From Mycobacterium colombiense CECT 3035 (GTDB lineage: Bacteria; Actinomycetota; Actinomycetes; Mycobacteriales; Mycobacteriaceae), in NCBI RefSeq assembly GCF_002105755.1, contig NZ_CP020821.1:434001-498000 (forward strand): a DNA stretch of 64,000 nucleotides. Reading direction: 5' to 3'. How positions within the stretch are numbered: position 1 is the stretch's first letter; each line of letters begins with the position of its first letter. Below, in pieces: positions 48,097 through 56,555 of this stretch. The notes beneath the pieces are model-generated. The model was not told the DNA's origin and searched no databases. It was given only the letters and a program-made list of their open reading frames with translations. A program made the translations under genes and the position numbers.

Positions 48097-48648
48097 CTAG
48101 GACACAAAGATGTCGCCGGCGCTGCGGGCGCCGGGCTCGGCATGCGCGACAACGACGACTTCGGCGCGTTCGGCGCCGACCGCCCGGATCTTGTGGCTGA
48201 CCGAGGCGTCGAAATAGGCGCTGTCGCCCGGCCCGAGCGTGAACGTCTGGTCCCCGTAATCGAGTTCGACGGTTCCGGCGTGCACGAACACGAATTCCTG
48301 GCCGGCGTGGTCGGGATGGGGATCGTCGGCAAGCTGCTCGGTGGGGCGAACCACGAACGGCGACATCGACTTTCCCAGCAGCGACGAGGCGAGCACCCGG
48401 TAGCGCTCTCCCTCGGCGTGGTCGGTGGCACGCTCGACGGTGATCTTCTCCTGCGCCGCCTCCTCGGAGAACAGCCGCCCCACGTCGACGTCGAGGGCCT
48501 TGGCGACCTTGAGGGCCACCGCGATCGACGGTGTGCTGCAACGGCGTTCGATCTTGGACAGGTAGCTCTTGGTCAGCCCGGTCTGCCGGGCCAATTCCTC
48601 CAGGGTGAGGCCGCGTTGCTTGCGGACGGCGCGCAGCAGTGCGGTCAC
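48097..48648 (-). CDS. XRE-family regulator with cupin sensor domain
   Basis: 183 residues. N-terminal helix-turn-helix (RKQRGLTLEELARQTGLTKSYLSKIE) and C-terminal cupin (GQEFVFVHAGTVELDYGDQ, GDSAYFDASVSHKIRAVG). Such regulators sense a small acid or amine and control the neighbouring catabolic genes. GTG 48648 with GAGGGG upstream. It is divergent from the aldolase gene, and an inverted repeat lies between them. Confidence 0.9.
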   Translation of the reverse strand: MTALLRAVRKQRGLTLEELARQTGLTKSYLSKIERRCSTPSIAVALKVAKALDVDVGRLFSEEAAQEKITVERATDHAEGERYRVLASSLLGKSMSPFVVRPTEQLADDPHPDHAGQEFVFVHAGTVELDYGDQTFTLGPGDSAYFDASVSHKIRAVGAERAEVVVVAHAEPGARSAGDIFVS

Positions 48649-48663
48649 GGGCCACCCCTCTCA

Positions 48664-48699
48664 TGACACAAGGTTTCCTATAGTGATAATATTGTGTCA
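48664..48699. promoter_or_regulatory. Operator and overlapping divergent promoters of the XRE/aldolase pair
   Basis: TGACACAA (48664-48671) and TTGTGTCA (48692-48699) are perfect inverted repeats 36 bases end to end. Between them lie TATAGT (48679) and GATAAT (48685) as plus-strand -10s and TATTAT (48691-48686) as a minus-strand -10. A regulator bound to both arms would block both promoters. The XRE-cupin protein is the likely ligand-responsive repressor. Confidence 0.6.
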
Positions 48700-48723
48700 C
48701 ACGTTCGCGTCGAGGGAGCCGTC

Positions 48724-49509
48724 ATGGCCAACACGTTCACCGAGTCGAAGTCCGAACTGATGCGCCGGGCCGCCGAGCAGTTGACGGCCAACGTCGCCGA
48801 TTCGCAGTTGACCACCCGCCAGAAGCTGGCCCTGACGTGCCGCGCGCTGTTCGACGCCGGGCATGACTCCGGGCTGGCCGGGCAGATCACCGCCCGCGCC
48901 GAGGCGGACGGCACCTATTACACCCAGCGGCTGGGCCTGGGGTTCGACGAGATCACCGACGGCAACCTGCTGCTGGTCGACGAGGACCTCAACGTGCTCG
49001 ACGGTGACGGAATCGCGAACCCCGCCAACCGTTTTCACAGCTGGATCTATCGCGCCCGACCCGACGTCCAGTGCATTGTGCACACCCACGCGTTCCACGT
49101 CGCGGCGCTGTCGATGCTGGAAGTCCCGCTGATCGTCTCCCACATGGACACCACGCCGCTCTACGACGACTGCGCGTTCTTGCCGAAGTGGCCGGGCGTG
49201 CCGGTGGGCAACGAAGAGGGCGAGATCATCAGCGCCGCCCTCGGCGACAAGAAGGCGGTGCTGCTGGCGCACCACGGCCACGTCATCGCCGGTGCCAGCG
49301 TCGAGGAGGCGTGTTCGTTGGGAATCCTCATCGAGCGCGCCGCCAAACTGCAGCTGGCCGCCATGGCCGCCGGAACCGTCAAGGAACTGCCCGAAGCGCT
49401 GGCCCGCGAGGCCCACGACTGGACGCTGTCACCGCAGCGCAGCCGCGCCAACTTCGCCTACTACGCCCGCCGCGCCCTGGCCCGGCACCCCGACGTGCTG
49501 ACCAGCTGA
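48724..49509 (+). CDS. Class II aldolase/adducin family protein
   Basis: 261 residues. Zinc histidines are visible in VHTHAFHVAA and LAHHGHVIAG. Family members act on sugar phosphates or other hydroxy-carbonyl acids as aldolases, epimerases or decarboxylases. ATG 48724 follows GAGGGAG; the in-frame GTG 48694 would lie inside the operator. Probably co-transcribed with the DapA-like gene 36 bases downstream. Confidence 0.88.
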   Translation: MANTFTESKSELMRRAAEQLTANVADSQLTTRQKLALTCRALFDAGHDSGLAGQITARAEADGTYYTQRLGLGFDEITDGNLLLVDEDLNVLDGDGIANPANRFHSWIYRARPDVQCIVHTHAFHVAALSMLEVPLIVSHMDTTPLYDDCAFLPKWPGVPVGNEEGEIISAALGDKKAVLLAHHGHVIAGASVEEACSLGILIERAAKLQLAAMAAGTVKELPEALAREAHDWTLSPQRSRANFAYYARRALARHPDVLTS

Positions 49510-49545
49510 ACCCTTATCCGCCAACATAATCCGAGGAGCCCCGCT

Positions 49546-50427
49546 GTGCCGCAGACGCCCACGCCCAAGATCCACGGCATCATCGCCTACCCGGTGACCC
49601 CGTTCTCCGAACAGGGGATCGACACCGAACGGCTGGGCGCGCTGGTCGAGCGGCTGGTGTCCGCCGACGTGCACGCGATCGCGCCGCTGGGCAGCACCGG
49701 CGAACTGGCGTACCTTGAGGAACCCGAATTCGACACCGTCGTCGACACCACCATCGCCACCGTGGCCGGCCGCGTCCCGGTGATCGTCGGGGTGTCGGAT
49801 GTGACCACCGCCAAGACCATTCGGCGCGCCACCTACGCCCAGCAGGCCGGGGCCGACGCGGTGATGATCCTGCCGGTGTCCTACTGGAAGCTCACCGAGC
49901 GCGAGATCTTCCAGCATTACCGCGCCATCAGCGACGCCATCTCCATCCCGATCATGGCCTACAACAACCCGGCCACCAGCGGCGTCGACATGCCTCCCGA
50001 GCTGCTGGTGCGCATGTTCGAGGGCATCGACAACGTCACCATGGTCAAGGAATCCACCGGTGACCTGACCCGGATGCAGCGCATCGCCGAACTGTCCGGC
50101 AACCGGTTGCCCTTCTACAACGGCAGCAACCCGCTGGTGCTCGACGCGCTGAAGGCCGGAGCGTCCGGATGGTGCACGGCCGCACCGAATCTGCGGCCCC
50201 AACCCTGCATCGACCTGTACGAGGCGGTGCGCGCGCAAGACCTCGAGACCGCGCAGAAGCTCTACGACGATCTCAAGCCGCTGCTCACGTTCATCGTCGC
50301 GGGCGGGCTGGCCACCACCGTGAAGGCCGGCCTGGAGCTGCTCGATTTCGGAGTCGGCGACCCGCGCGCGCCGCTCTTGCCGCTCGACGAGCAGGGCCGC
50401 GCCGAGCTGCGGAGCCTGCTGGCCTAG
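49546..50427 (+). CDS. DapA/NanA superfamily lyase (dihydrodipicolinate synthase-like)
   Basis: 293-residue (beta/alpha)8 class I aldolase. Visible: LGSTGELAYL, PIMAYNNPATSG (catalytic tyrosine) and the Schiff-base lysine in MVKESTGD. Biosynthetic dapA is usually elsewhere in mycobacteria, so with the class II aldolase and XRE-cupin regulator this points to degradation of a sugar acid or hydroxy-oxo acid. GTG start at 49546 after GAGGAG. Confidence 0.9.
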   Translation: MPQTPTPKIHGIIAYPVTPFSEQGIDTERLGALVERLVSADVHAIAPLGSTGELAYLEEPEFDTVVDTTIATVAGRVPVIVGVSDVTTAKTIRRATYAQQAGADAVMILPVSYWKLTEREIFQHYRAISDAISIPIMAYNNPATSGVDMPPELLVRMFEGIDNVTMVKESTGDLTRMQRIAELSGNRLPFYNGSNPLVLDALKAGASGWCTAAPNLRPQPCIDLYEAVRAQDLETAQKLYDDLKPLLTFIVAGGLATTVKAGLELLDFGVGDPRAPLLPLDEQGRAELRSLLA

Positions 50428-50433
50428 CGGCGA

Positions 50434-51312
50434 CTAACCGAGGTCGGGCGCGGAGAAGGTGTCACACTTCTTCGGGTCACCGGTCTGGTAGCCGATGGTG
50501 AACCACTTCTGCCGCTGCTCTGAGGAGCCGTGCGTCCAGGACTCGGGGTTGACCCGGCCGGTGGACTCCTTCTGGATCCGGTCGTCGCCCACCGACGCCG
50601 CCGCGGAGAGCGCATCGGCGATGTCCTTGTCGCTCAACGGTTCCAGGTAGGGCACGCCGGTGCTCTCCTGCTTGACCGTGGAGGCGTAGTGCGCCCAGAT
50701 GCCGGCGTAGCAGTCGGCCTGTAGCTCGGTGCGCACGCCGTTGCCGCCGGCGCCCTGCGCGCCCTGCTGCGAGCGGCCGAGCAGGCCCTGCAGCTGCTGC
50801 ACGTGATGGCCGTATTCGTGGGCGACCACATACTCCTGGGCGAACGGCCCACCGCTGGAACCGAATCGATCGACCAGCTCCTGGAAGAAGTCGGTGTCGA
50901 AGTACGCCGTCTGGTCGACCGGGCAGTAGAACGGACCGACCGCGGTGGTGGCCGCCCCGCAACCGGTGCTCACCCGGCCGGTGAACAGCCTGACGTGGGG
51001 CCGGGTGTAACCCGGCAGCAGCTGGTGCCACACCGCGTCCACGGAGTTGCCGGTCGCGACCACGCGGCACTGCACGTACTTGTTGGCGTCGGCGCCGGTC
51101 TTGCACTGGCTCAGGTCGAAACCGGGCGCCGAGTAGCCGCCGGTGTTGGTCTGCTGGGAATTCATCACGCGGCCGGGATCGACGCCAAGGAACAGCGCGC
51201 CGATGAGGATGAGCAGCCCCAGCCCGCCACCCCCGACGGCCATTCCCATGCCGCCCCCACCGGAGGAGGACGCGGTGCTGGTGTCGATCTGCATGCCCTC
51301 GTTGAAGGTCAT
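50434..51312 (-). CDS. YpfJ-type neutral zinc metallopeptidase, membrane-anchored
   Basis: 292 residues. Glycine-rich cytoplasmic start, one transmembrane helix (GLGLLILIGALFLG near residue 32) and an outside peptidase domain with HEYGHHVQQLQG (HExxH), preceded by FCP-type cysteine pattern (YCPVDQTAYFDTDFF). Matches the putative neutral zinc metallopeptidase family; Rv2575 as I recall. No substrate is known. Last gene of a three-gene minus-strand operon. Confidence 0.9.
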   Translation of the reverse strand: MTFNEGMQIDTSTASSSGGGGMGMAVGGGGLGLLILIGALFLGVDPGRVMNSQQTNTGGYSAPGFDLSQCKTGADANKYVQCRVVATGNSVDAVWHQLLPGYTRPHVRLFTGRVSTGCGAATTAVGPFYCPVDQTAYFDTDFFQELVDRFGSSGGPFAQEYVVAHEYGHHVQQLQGLLGRSQQGAQGAGGNGVRTELQADCYAGIWAHYASTVKQESTGVPYLEPLSDKDIADALSAAASVGDDRIQKESTGRVNPESWTHGSSEQRQKWFTIGYQTGDPKKCDTFSAPDLG

Positions 51313-51321
51313 GGCGCGCTC

Positions 51322-51819
51322 CTAACGTTGCCGGGTCGCAAGGGAGTCGGTGTAGCTGCGCAGGTTGCGCAGGTAGCGGCGCAGGGCCAGGTTCAGCAGC
51401 GGCCCCACCACGACCATCGCCAGCTTCGCCGGCCCGGCCGGTTTCTGGGCCATGGTCCAGGTCAGTCGGCAGCCCCCCGGGATGGTCTCGACCCGGTAAT
51501 CCTCGGCGAAGGCCACCACGGATTTGGTCGAGCATTCATTGAACCGAAAGGCCATGTGCGTGAAGGGTTCCCAGGCGAGGAATTCTTCGTTGCCGACGAT
51601 TCCGCCGCGCATCTCGACGACGCGGGTGGTCCCGACGCCGCGCGGCTCGGGGCTGGTCCAGGTCACCTTCGTGATCACCTTCGCCCACCGCGGCCAGGAC
51701 TGGGCGTCGGACAGCACGTCGAACAGCTGCTCGGGGGTGATCGCCAGGTCGACGCTGTTGCGGAAGCGAAACGGCGCGCTGTCGGTGAAGCTGGTATCGA
51801 CGCGCTCGCAGGGGAACAT
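51322..51819 (-). CDS. SRPBCC (START-like) family protein
   Basis: 165 residues with the START pattern FRNSVDLAITPEQLFDVLSDAQSWPRW and a C-terminal helix (RRYLRNLRSYTDSL). Binds an unknown hydrophobic ligand. ATG 51819 (MFPCERVD) is preferred to TTG 51828. Ten bases before the preceding gene's stop, nine before the metallopeptidase start. Confidence 0.85.
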   Translation of the reverse strand: MFPCERVDTSFTDSAPFRFRNSVDLAITPEQLFDVLSDAQSWPRWAKVITKVTWTSPEPRGVGTTRVVEMRGGIVGNEEFLAWEPFTHMAFRFNECSTKSVVAFAEDYRVETIPGGCRLTWTMAQKPAGPAKLAMVVVGPLLNLALRRYLRNLRSYTDSLATRQR

Positions 51820-51829
51820 GACAAACAAC

Positions 51830-52717
51830 TTAGCCGGGGCCGTCGCTGGCCGCGGCCAGTAACGGCACTATGACGTCGCTGATCGGCGTGGCCAGGCCGT
51901 GGGCCCGGCCCTTGCGGACGATCACGCCGTTGCGGATGTCCCATTCCATCGGGCGCTGCTGTTCCGCGTCGGTCAGGATCGACGTGCCCAGGTCCTCGGC
52001 GGCGTTGCGGAACATGCCGACCAACTCGTCGGCCACGCCGTCGGCCAGCCGGGCGCCCTCGGCCCGCGCCACCGCCAGGCACTCGGCGACATAGCGCCGC
52101 GACAGCGCGGCCACGTCGTCGCGGCGGAACATCCCGGACCGCCTGCGCGCCAGCGCCATGAACCCCGCCAGGGCGTTGGTGAGCAGCTTGTGCCAGGCCG
52201 CGGTGATGATGTCGGGGTCGCACTCCACCCGGCAGCCGGCGCCGCGCAGCAGCTCGGCGACGGCCTGCCCGGACGGCCCGCTGGGCAGCACCAGGGCCGG
52301 CTCGGTGCGCAACCGCACCCATCCCTCGGGCTGGGTCTGGGCCGAGTACCACACGATGCCGGGGATGACGGGGGACAGCGGGCAGTGCGGCTGCACCTGT
52401 TCGACCTGCTCGACGCCGTTCTGCAGCACCACGACGATGGTGTGGACGTCGCACAGCCGGGCCAGCCAGCCGGCCGCCGCGTCGTTCTGGGTGGCCTTGA
52501 CGGCCAGCAGCACCACGTCCACCGGCCCGGTCACCTCGGCGGGATCGGTGCGCACCGGCCCGGGGACGACGATGGGGTCGGCCCCGTCGGGCCGCAGTTC
52601 GATGGCGTCGCGCGGGGTGCGGCCGCACACCATCACCGAATGACCGGCGCGGTAGAGCAGCGCGGCGGCCGTCGTGCCGACGGCGCCGGGACCGACTAGG
52701 GCGATGTGGGTGGCAAT
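51830..52717 (-). CDS. Ketopantoate reductase-like oxidoreductase, possible ATT start
   Basis: 295 residues if translation begins at ATT 52717. The Rossmann glycine motif IALVGPGAVGTTAAALL is at the very start, followed by VLLAVKATQND, VVLQNGVEQ and a C-terminal helical domain with the catalytic lysine in AWHKLLTNALAG. The first ATG/GTG in frame (52636/52633) would remove the entire dinucleotide-binding motif. The M. tuberculosis homologue (Rv2573) begins MATNIALVGPG as I recall, so ATT replaces ATG. PanE-type proteins reduce 2-oxo acids with NADPH; the substrate here is unknown. Confidence 0.82.
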   Translation of the reverse strand: MATHIALVGPGAVGTTAAALLYRAGHSVMVCGRTPRDAIELRPDGADPIVVPGPVRTDPAEVTGPVDVVLLAVKATQNDAAAGWLARLCDVHTIVVVLQNGVEQVEQVQPHCPLSPVIPGIVWYSAQTQPEGWVRLRTEPALVLPSGPSGQAVAELLRGAGCRVECDPDIITAAWHKLLTNALAGFMALARRRSGMFRRDDVAALSRRYVAECLAVARAEGARLADGVADELVGMFRNAAEDLGTSILTDAEQQRPMEWDIRNGVIVRKGRAHGLATPISDVIVPLLAAASDGPG

Positions 52718-52737
52718 AGCACCGAAGTTACCTGCTC

Positions 52738-52743
52738 TAGACT
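52738..52743 (+). promoter_or_regulatory. Candidate SigA -10 for aspS
   Basis: TAGACT, 39 bases before the aspS GTG, followed by AAGGGGAG at 52761 as ribosome-binding site. Same hexamer as upstream of pdxS and the YebC gene. Confidence 0.45.
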
Positions 52744-52776
52744 TGGCTTTCGTTTCAGACCAAGGGGAGTGTTTTC

Positions 52777-54552
52777 GTGCTGCGCAGTCACGCCGCGGGT
52801 TCGCTGGACAGTAGCGACGCCGGGCAGCAGGTGACGCTAGCGGGCTGGGTGGCCCGCCGCCGCGACCACGGCGGCGTCATCTTCATCGACCTGCGCGACG
52901 CCTCCGGGATCGCCCAGGTGGTGTTCCGCGAAACGGACGTGCTGGCCCAGGCGCACCGGCTGCGCGCCGAGTTCTGTGTCGCGGTCACCGGTGTGGTCGA
53001 GATCCGGCCGGAGGGCAACGCCAACCCGGAGATCGCCACCGGCGACATCGAGGTCAACGCCACCACGCTGACCGTGCTGGGGGAGAGTGCGCCACTGCCG
53101 TTCCAGCTCGACGAGCCGGCGGGCGAAGAGCTGCGGCTGAAGTACCGCTACCTGGACCTGCGCCGCGACGGCCCCGCCGAGGCGATCCGGTTGCGCTCCA
53201 AGGTGAATGCCGCCGCGCGGGCGGTGCTCGCCCAACATGACTTCGTCGAGATCGAAACCCCGACGATCACCCGGTCGACACCGGAAGGGGCGCGCGACTT
53301 CCTGGTGCCGGCCCGGCTGCACCCCGGCTCGTTCTACGCGCTGCCGCAGAGTCCGCAGCTGTTCAAGCAGCTGTTGATGGTGGCCGGCATGGAGCGCTAC
53401 TACCAGATCGCCCGCTGCTACCGCGACGAGGACTTCCGCGCCGACCGCCAGCCGGAGTTCACCCAGCTCGACATGGAGCTGAGCTTCGTCGACGCCGAGG
53501 ACGTCATCGCCATCTCCGAGGAGATCCTGTCCGCGCTGTGGGCGCTGATCGGCTACCGGATCCCGACGCCCATCCCGCGGATCAGCTACGCCGACGCGAT
53601 GCGGCGATTCGGCTCCGACAAGCCGGACATGCGCTTCGGTCTCGAGCTCGTCGAGTGCACAGAGTTCTTCAAAGACACCACATTTCGCGTCTTCCAGGCG
53701 CCGTACGTCGGCGCCGTGGTGATGCCCGGCGGCGCCTCGCAGCCGCGGCGCACGCTGGACGGCTGGCAGGAGTGGGCCAAGCAGCGCGGGCACCGCGGCC
53801 TGGCCTACGTGCTGATCGCCGACGACGGCACGCTGGGCGGCCCGGTCGCCAAGAACCTATCCGACGCCGAGCGCGACGGGTTGGCCGCGCACGTGGGGGC
53901 GAAGCCGGGCGATTGCGTCTTCTTCTCGGCGGGCCCGGCCAAGCCGTCGCGGGCCCTGCTCGGGGCCGCCCGCGGTGAGATCGCCCGCCGGCTCGACCTG
54001 ATCGATCCCGACGCCTGGGCGTTCGTCTGGGTGGTGGACCCGCCGCTGTTCGAGCCCGCCGACGATGCGACCGCCGCCGGCGACGTCGCCGTCGGGTCCG
54101 GGGCGTGGACCGCGGTGCACCACGCGTTCACCTCGCCCAAGCCCGGGCACGAGGGCGACATCGAGACCGACACCGGCAACGTGCTCGCCGACGCCTACGA
54201 CATCGTCTGCAACGGCAACGAGATCGGCGGCGGATCGATCCGTATCCACCGCCGCGACATCCAGGAGCGGGTGTTCGCGGTGATGGGCCTGGACCACGCC
54301 GAGGCCCAGGAGAAATTCGGATTCCTGTTGGAGGCCTTCACCTTTGGCGCACCCCCGCACGGCGGGATCGCGTTCGGCTGGGACCGGATCAACGCGCTGC
54401 TGTCCGGGGTGGACTCCATCCGCGAGGTGATCGCCTTCCCGAAGACCGGCGGCGGCGTCGACCCGCTGACCGATGCGCCGGCGCCCATCACCGCCCAGCA
54501 GCGCAAGGAGTCCGGAATAGACGCCAAACCCGAAAAGGTTGACCGGGCATGA
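52777..54552 (+). CDS. aspS: Aspartyl-tRNA synthetase (probably non-discriminating)
   Basis: 591 residues of the bacterial type: OB-fold anticodon domain ([23 protein letters not shown]), class II core ([27 protein letters not shown], then [26 protein letters not shown], quoted as separate blocks), GAD insertion domain and motif 3 ([14 protein letters not shown]). In mycobacteria this enzyme also charges tRNA-Asn, corrected by GatCAB. GTG 52777 is the start. The stop overlaps the nitroreductase-like gene. Confidence 0.95.
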   Translation: MLRSHAAGSLDSSDAGQQVTLAGWVARRRDHGGVIFIDLRDASGIAQVVFRETDVLAQAHRLRAEFCVAVTGVVEIRPEGNANPEIATGDIEVNATTLTVLGESAPLPFQLDEPAGEELRLKYRYLDLRRDGPAEAIRLRSKVNAAARAVLAQHDFVEIETPTITRSTPEGARDFLVPARLHPGSFYALPQSPQLFKQLLMVAGMERYYQIARCYRDEDFRADRQPEFTQLDMELSFVDAEDVIAISEEILSALWALIGYRIPTPIPRISYADAMRRFGSDKPDMRFGLELVECTEFFKDTTFRVFQAPYVGAVVMPGGASQPRRTLDGWQEWAKQRGHRGLAYVLIADDGTLGGPVAKNLSDAERDGLAAHVGAKPGDCVFFSAGPAKPSRALLGAARGEIARRLDLIDPDAWAFVWVVDPPLFEPADDATAAGDVAVGSGAWTAVHHAFTSPKPGHEGDIETDTGNVLADAYDIVCNGNEIGGGSIRIHRRDIQERVFAVMGLDHAEAQEKFGFLLEAFTFGAPPHGGIAFGWDRINALLSGVDSIREVIAFPKTGGGVDPLTDAPAPITAQQRKESGIDAKPEKVDRA

Positions 54553-54979
54553 CCGACTTCCATGACACCGCAACCATCAAGGCGTTCAATAAGAACGTCG
54601 TCGAGGAATTCCGGGCCAACGGCGGCAAGGTCGCCGGGCCGTTCGCAGACGCCGAATTGCTGCTTCTGACCTCCACCGGCGCCAAGTCCGGCCAGCCCCG
54701 GGTGTCTCCGCTGGCCTATTTCAACATCGATGACAAGCTGGTCGTCATCGGCTCCTTCCACGGCGCCGCCTTCGATCCGGCCTGGGTGCACAACCTGCGG
54801 GCCGACCCGCGGGCACGCATCGAGGTCGGGACCGACGCGTTCGATGTGACGGCGCGCGAACTGCCCCCGCCGAGCGCGAGGAGCTCGTCCCGAAGCTGAC
54901 GGAGCTGGCGCCGGTGTTCGCCGAGTCCCAGGCCAAGATCAGCCGGGTGATTCCGCTCTTCGAGTTAAACCGGACCTAG
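54549..54979 (+). pseudogene. F420-type (DUF385/Ddn-like) nitroreductase family protein, frameshifted in this sequence
   Basis: The N-terminal part has the deazaflavin-dependent pattern ELLLLTSTGAKSGQPRVSPLAYF and WVHNLRADPRARIEVG. The first frame stops at 54899 in SARSSSRS. Adding one C to the C5 run at 54864-54868 gives RELPPAEREELVPKLTELAP and a stop at 54977-54979, 143 residues, normal for the family. Overlaps aspS by four bases. Probably a consensus error. Confidence 0.85.
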
Positions 54980-54982
54980 CCG

Positions 54983-56071
54983 GTGGGCGCGTCGCGGCGG
55001 GCGGTGCCATCGCTGGTTCTCGCCGCCGCGCGCGCGGGCAGTAAACGGCTGCGGCCGGTCTGGTTCAACCTGGTGCAGACCGCGGTGGCCGCGGGCCTGT
55101 CCTGGTATCTGGCGCACGACGTCCTGGAACACCCGCAGCCGTTCTTCGCACCGATCGCCGCCGCGGTGTCGTTGTCGACCAGCAACGTGCTGCGCGCGCA
55201 GCGCGCCATCCAGATGATGATCGGGGTGACCCTGGGCATCGGGGTGGGCTCGCTGGCGCAGGCGCTGCTCGGTGCCGGCGACGTGCCCATCGCGGTGGCC
55301 GCGCTGGTGGCGCTGGGCGCCGCGGTCTTCATCGGGGGCGGTTTCATCGGGCACGGCATGATGTTCGCCAACCAGACCGTGGTGTCGGCGATCCTGGTGC
55401 TGGCCCTCTACCGCGGCGGCGTCGGCCTGGAACGCATCTTCGACGCGCTGATCGGCGGTGCGGTGGCCATCGTCTTCGCCGTCGTGCTGTTTCCCGCGGA
55501 CCCGCTCAAGGTGCTGCGCAATGCCCGCGTCGGCGTGCTCGGGGTGCTGCACGACGTGCTGTCCCGGGCCGCGGACGTCGCCGTCGGCCGCAAGGAGCCG
55601 CCGCCGGACTGGCCGCTGACGGCCGTCGACCGGGTGCACGAACAACTCAGCGGGCTGCTCGAGGCGCGTACCACGGCGCGCCACGTGGTCACGATCGCGC
55701 CGCGGCGGTGGCGCCTGCGGACCGCGATCCGCGCCGCCGATCATCAGGCGGTGCACGTGGCCCTGCTGGCCGGCTCGGTGCTGCAACTGGCCCGCGCCGT
55801 CTCGCCGGGCCCGGATCCAAGTCCGGAAGGTGGCCGCGAGCGCGTTCCGCAGTCCGTGCCGACCGTGCTGGTGGTGCTGGCGGCCGCGATCGCGCTCGCC
55901 GACACCGACCCCGCCGGCGCGTGCGCGTACACGGCCTCGGCCCGTCACCACGCCGCGGACCTGCAGTCCGGCGCGCGCGAGAGGACGCAGGTGGTGCTCG
56001 CCGACGTCGTCAGCGCGTGCGTCGACGACCTGCAACGGGTCATCGACCTCCGGCACGTCCGAGCTCTCTAG
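54983..56071 (+). CDS. FUSC-family membrane transporter-like protein
   Basis: 362 residues. About six N-terminal helices (FNLVQTAVAAGLSWYLAHDV, FFAPIAAAVSLSTSN, VTLGIGVGSLAQALL, IAVAALVALGAAVFIGG, VSAILVLALYRGG, DALIGGAVAIVFAVVLF) and a helical cytoplasmic domain: the fusaric-acid-resistance/aromatic-acid-exporter pattern (Rv2571c as I recall). Cargo unknown. GTG 54983 lies three bases after the repaired nitroreductase stop. Confidence 0.85.
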   Translation: MGASRRAVPSLVLAAARAGSKRLRPVWFNLVQTAVAAGLSWYLAHDVLEHPQPFFAPIAAAVSLSTSNVLRAQRAIQMMIGVTLGIGVGSLAQALLGAGDVPIAVAALVALGAAVFIGGGFIGHGMMFANQTVVSAILVLALYRGGVGLERIFDALIGGAVAIVFAVVLFPADPLKVLRNARVGVLGVLHDVLSRAADVAVGRKEPPPDWPLTAVDRVHEQLSGLLEARTTARHVVTIAPRRWRLRTAIRAADHQAVHVALLAGSVLQLARAVSPGPDPSPEGGRERVPQSVPTVLVVLAAAIALADTDPAGACAYTASARHHAADLQSGARERTQVVLADVVSACVDDLQRVIDLRHVRAL

Positions 56072-56457
56072 CGCGAGTCGGCCAGGAACTCCTGAACCAG
56101 CTTCCGCGGCGCCTGAATCAGCCAGGCCTCGGTGATCAGCTCCTCGAGATCGCGCACCGAGATTTCGGCCAGGTTGACCAGCACCGCGGGATAGCCGTCG
56201 AAATGCGGTGTGGTGAAGTAAGTCCCGGGCTCGTCGTCGATCAGCGCGAACTTGACGCCCTCGTCGGACACCCGCACCCCGAGGATGTCGCCCTGCGGCG
56301 GTCGGGGGCCGTTGCGCTCCAGCGCCTCGCGCTCCGAGGGCCGCAGCGGCCGCTCCCAGGCCAGCAGCTTCTTGCCGACCCGCCAGTCATGCGGTGACGG
56401 CTCGGAGGTGAGTGCCAGCTCACCAACGATTCGGGCGACCTCGCCCCACGTGGCCAC
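56068..56457 (-). CDS. MmcQ/YjbR family protein
   Basis: 129 residues: TWGEVARIVGELALTSEPSPHDWRVGKKLLAWERPL, a central GVKFALIDDEPGTYFTTPHFDGYPAV and the C-terminal helix DLEELITEAWLIQAPRKLV (quoted blocks each carry the family pattern). The fold is a CyaY-like DNA-binding-type domain; function unknown. GTG 56457 gives the length I recall for Rv2570 (129). Its stop and the FUSC stop share one CTAG at 56068-56071. Confidence 0.87.
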   Translation of the reverse strand: MATWGEVARIVGELALTSEPSPHDWRVGKKLLAWERPLRPSEREALERNGPRPPQGDILGVRVSDEGVKFALIDDEPGTYFTTPHFDGYPAVLVNLAEISVRDLEELITEAWLIQAPRKLVQEFLADSR

Positions 56458-56555
56458 AACACGATTGTGCTCTCGTTTTGGCCCGAATGCCGTTGGATCG
56501 GCAAACGATGCGCGACCGGGCGTCCCACGCACCCCCCGCGACCGTCCGGCATGTG

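Noticed and set aside
48664..48699. Second LexA-like palindrome
   Set aside because: The arms are TGACACAA/TTGTGTCA, without GAAC/GTTC; better explained as the XRE operator.
46442..48700. Extended 752-codon version of the MFS gene
   Set aside because: The extra N-terminal part is the out-of-frame complement of the XRE gene; ATG 48046 begins the recognisable protein.
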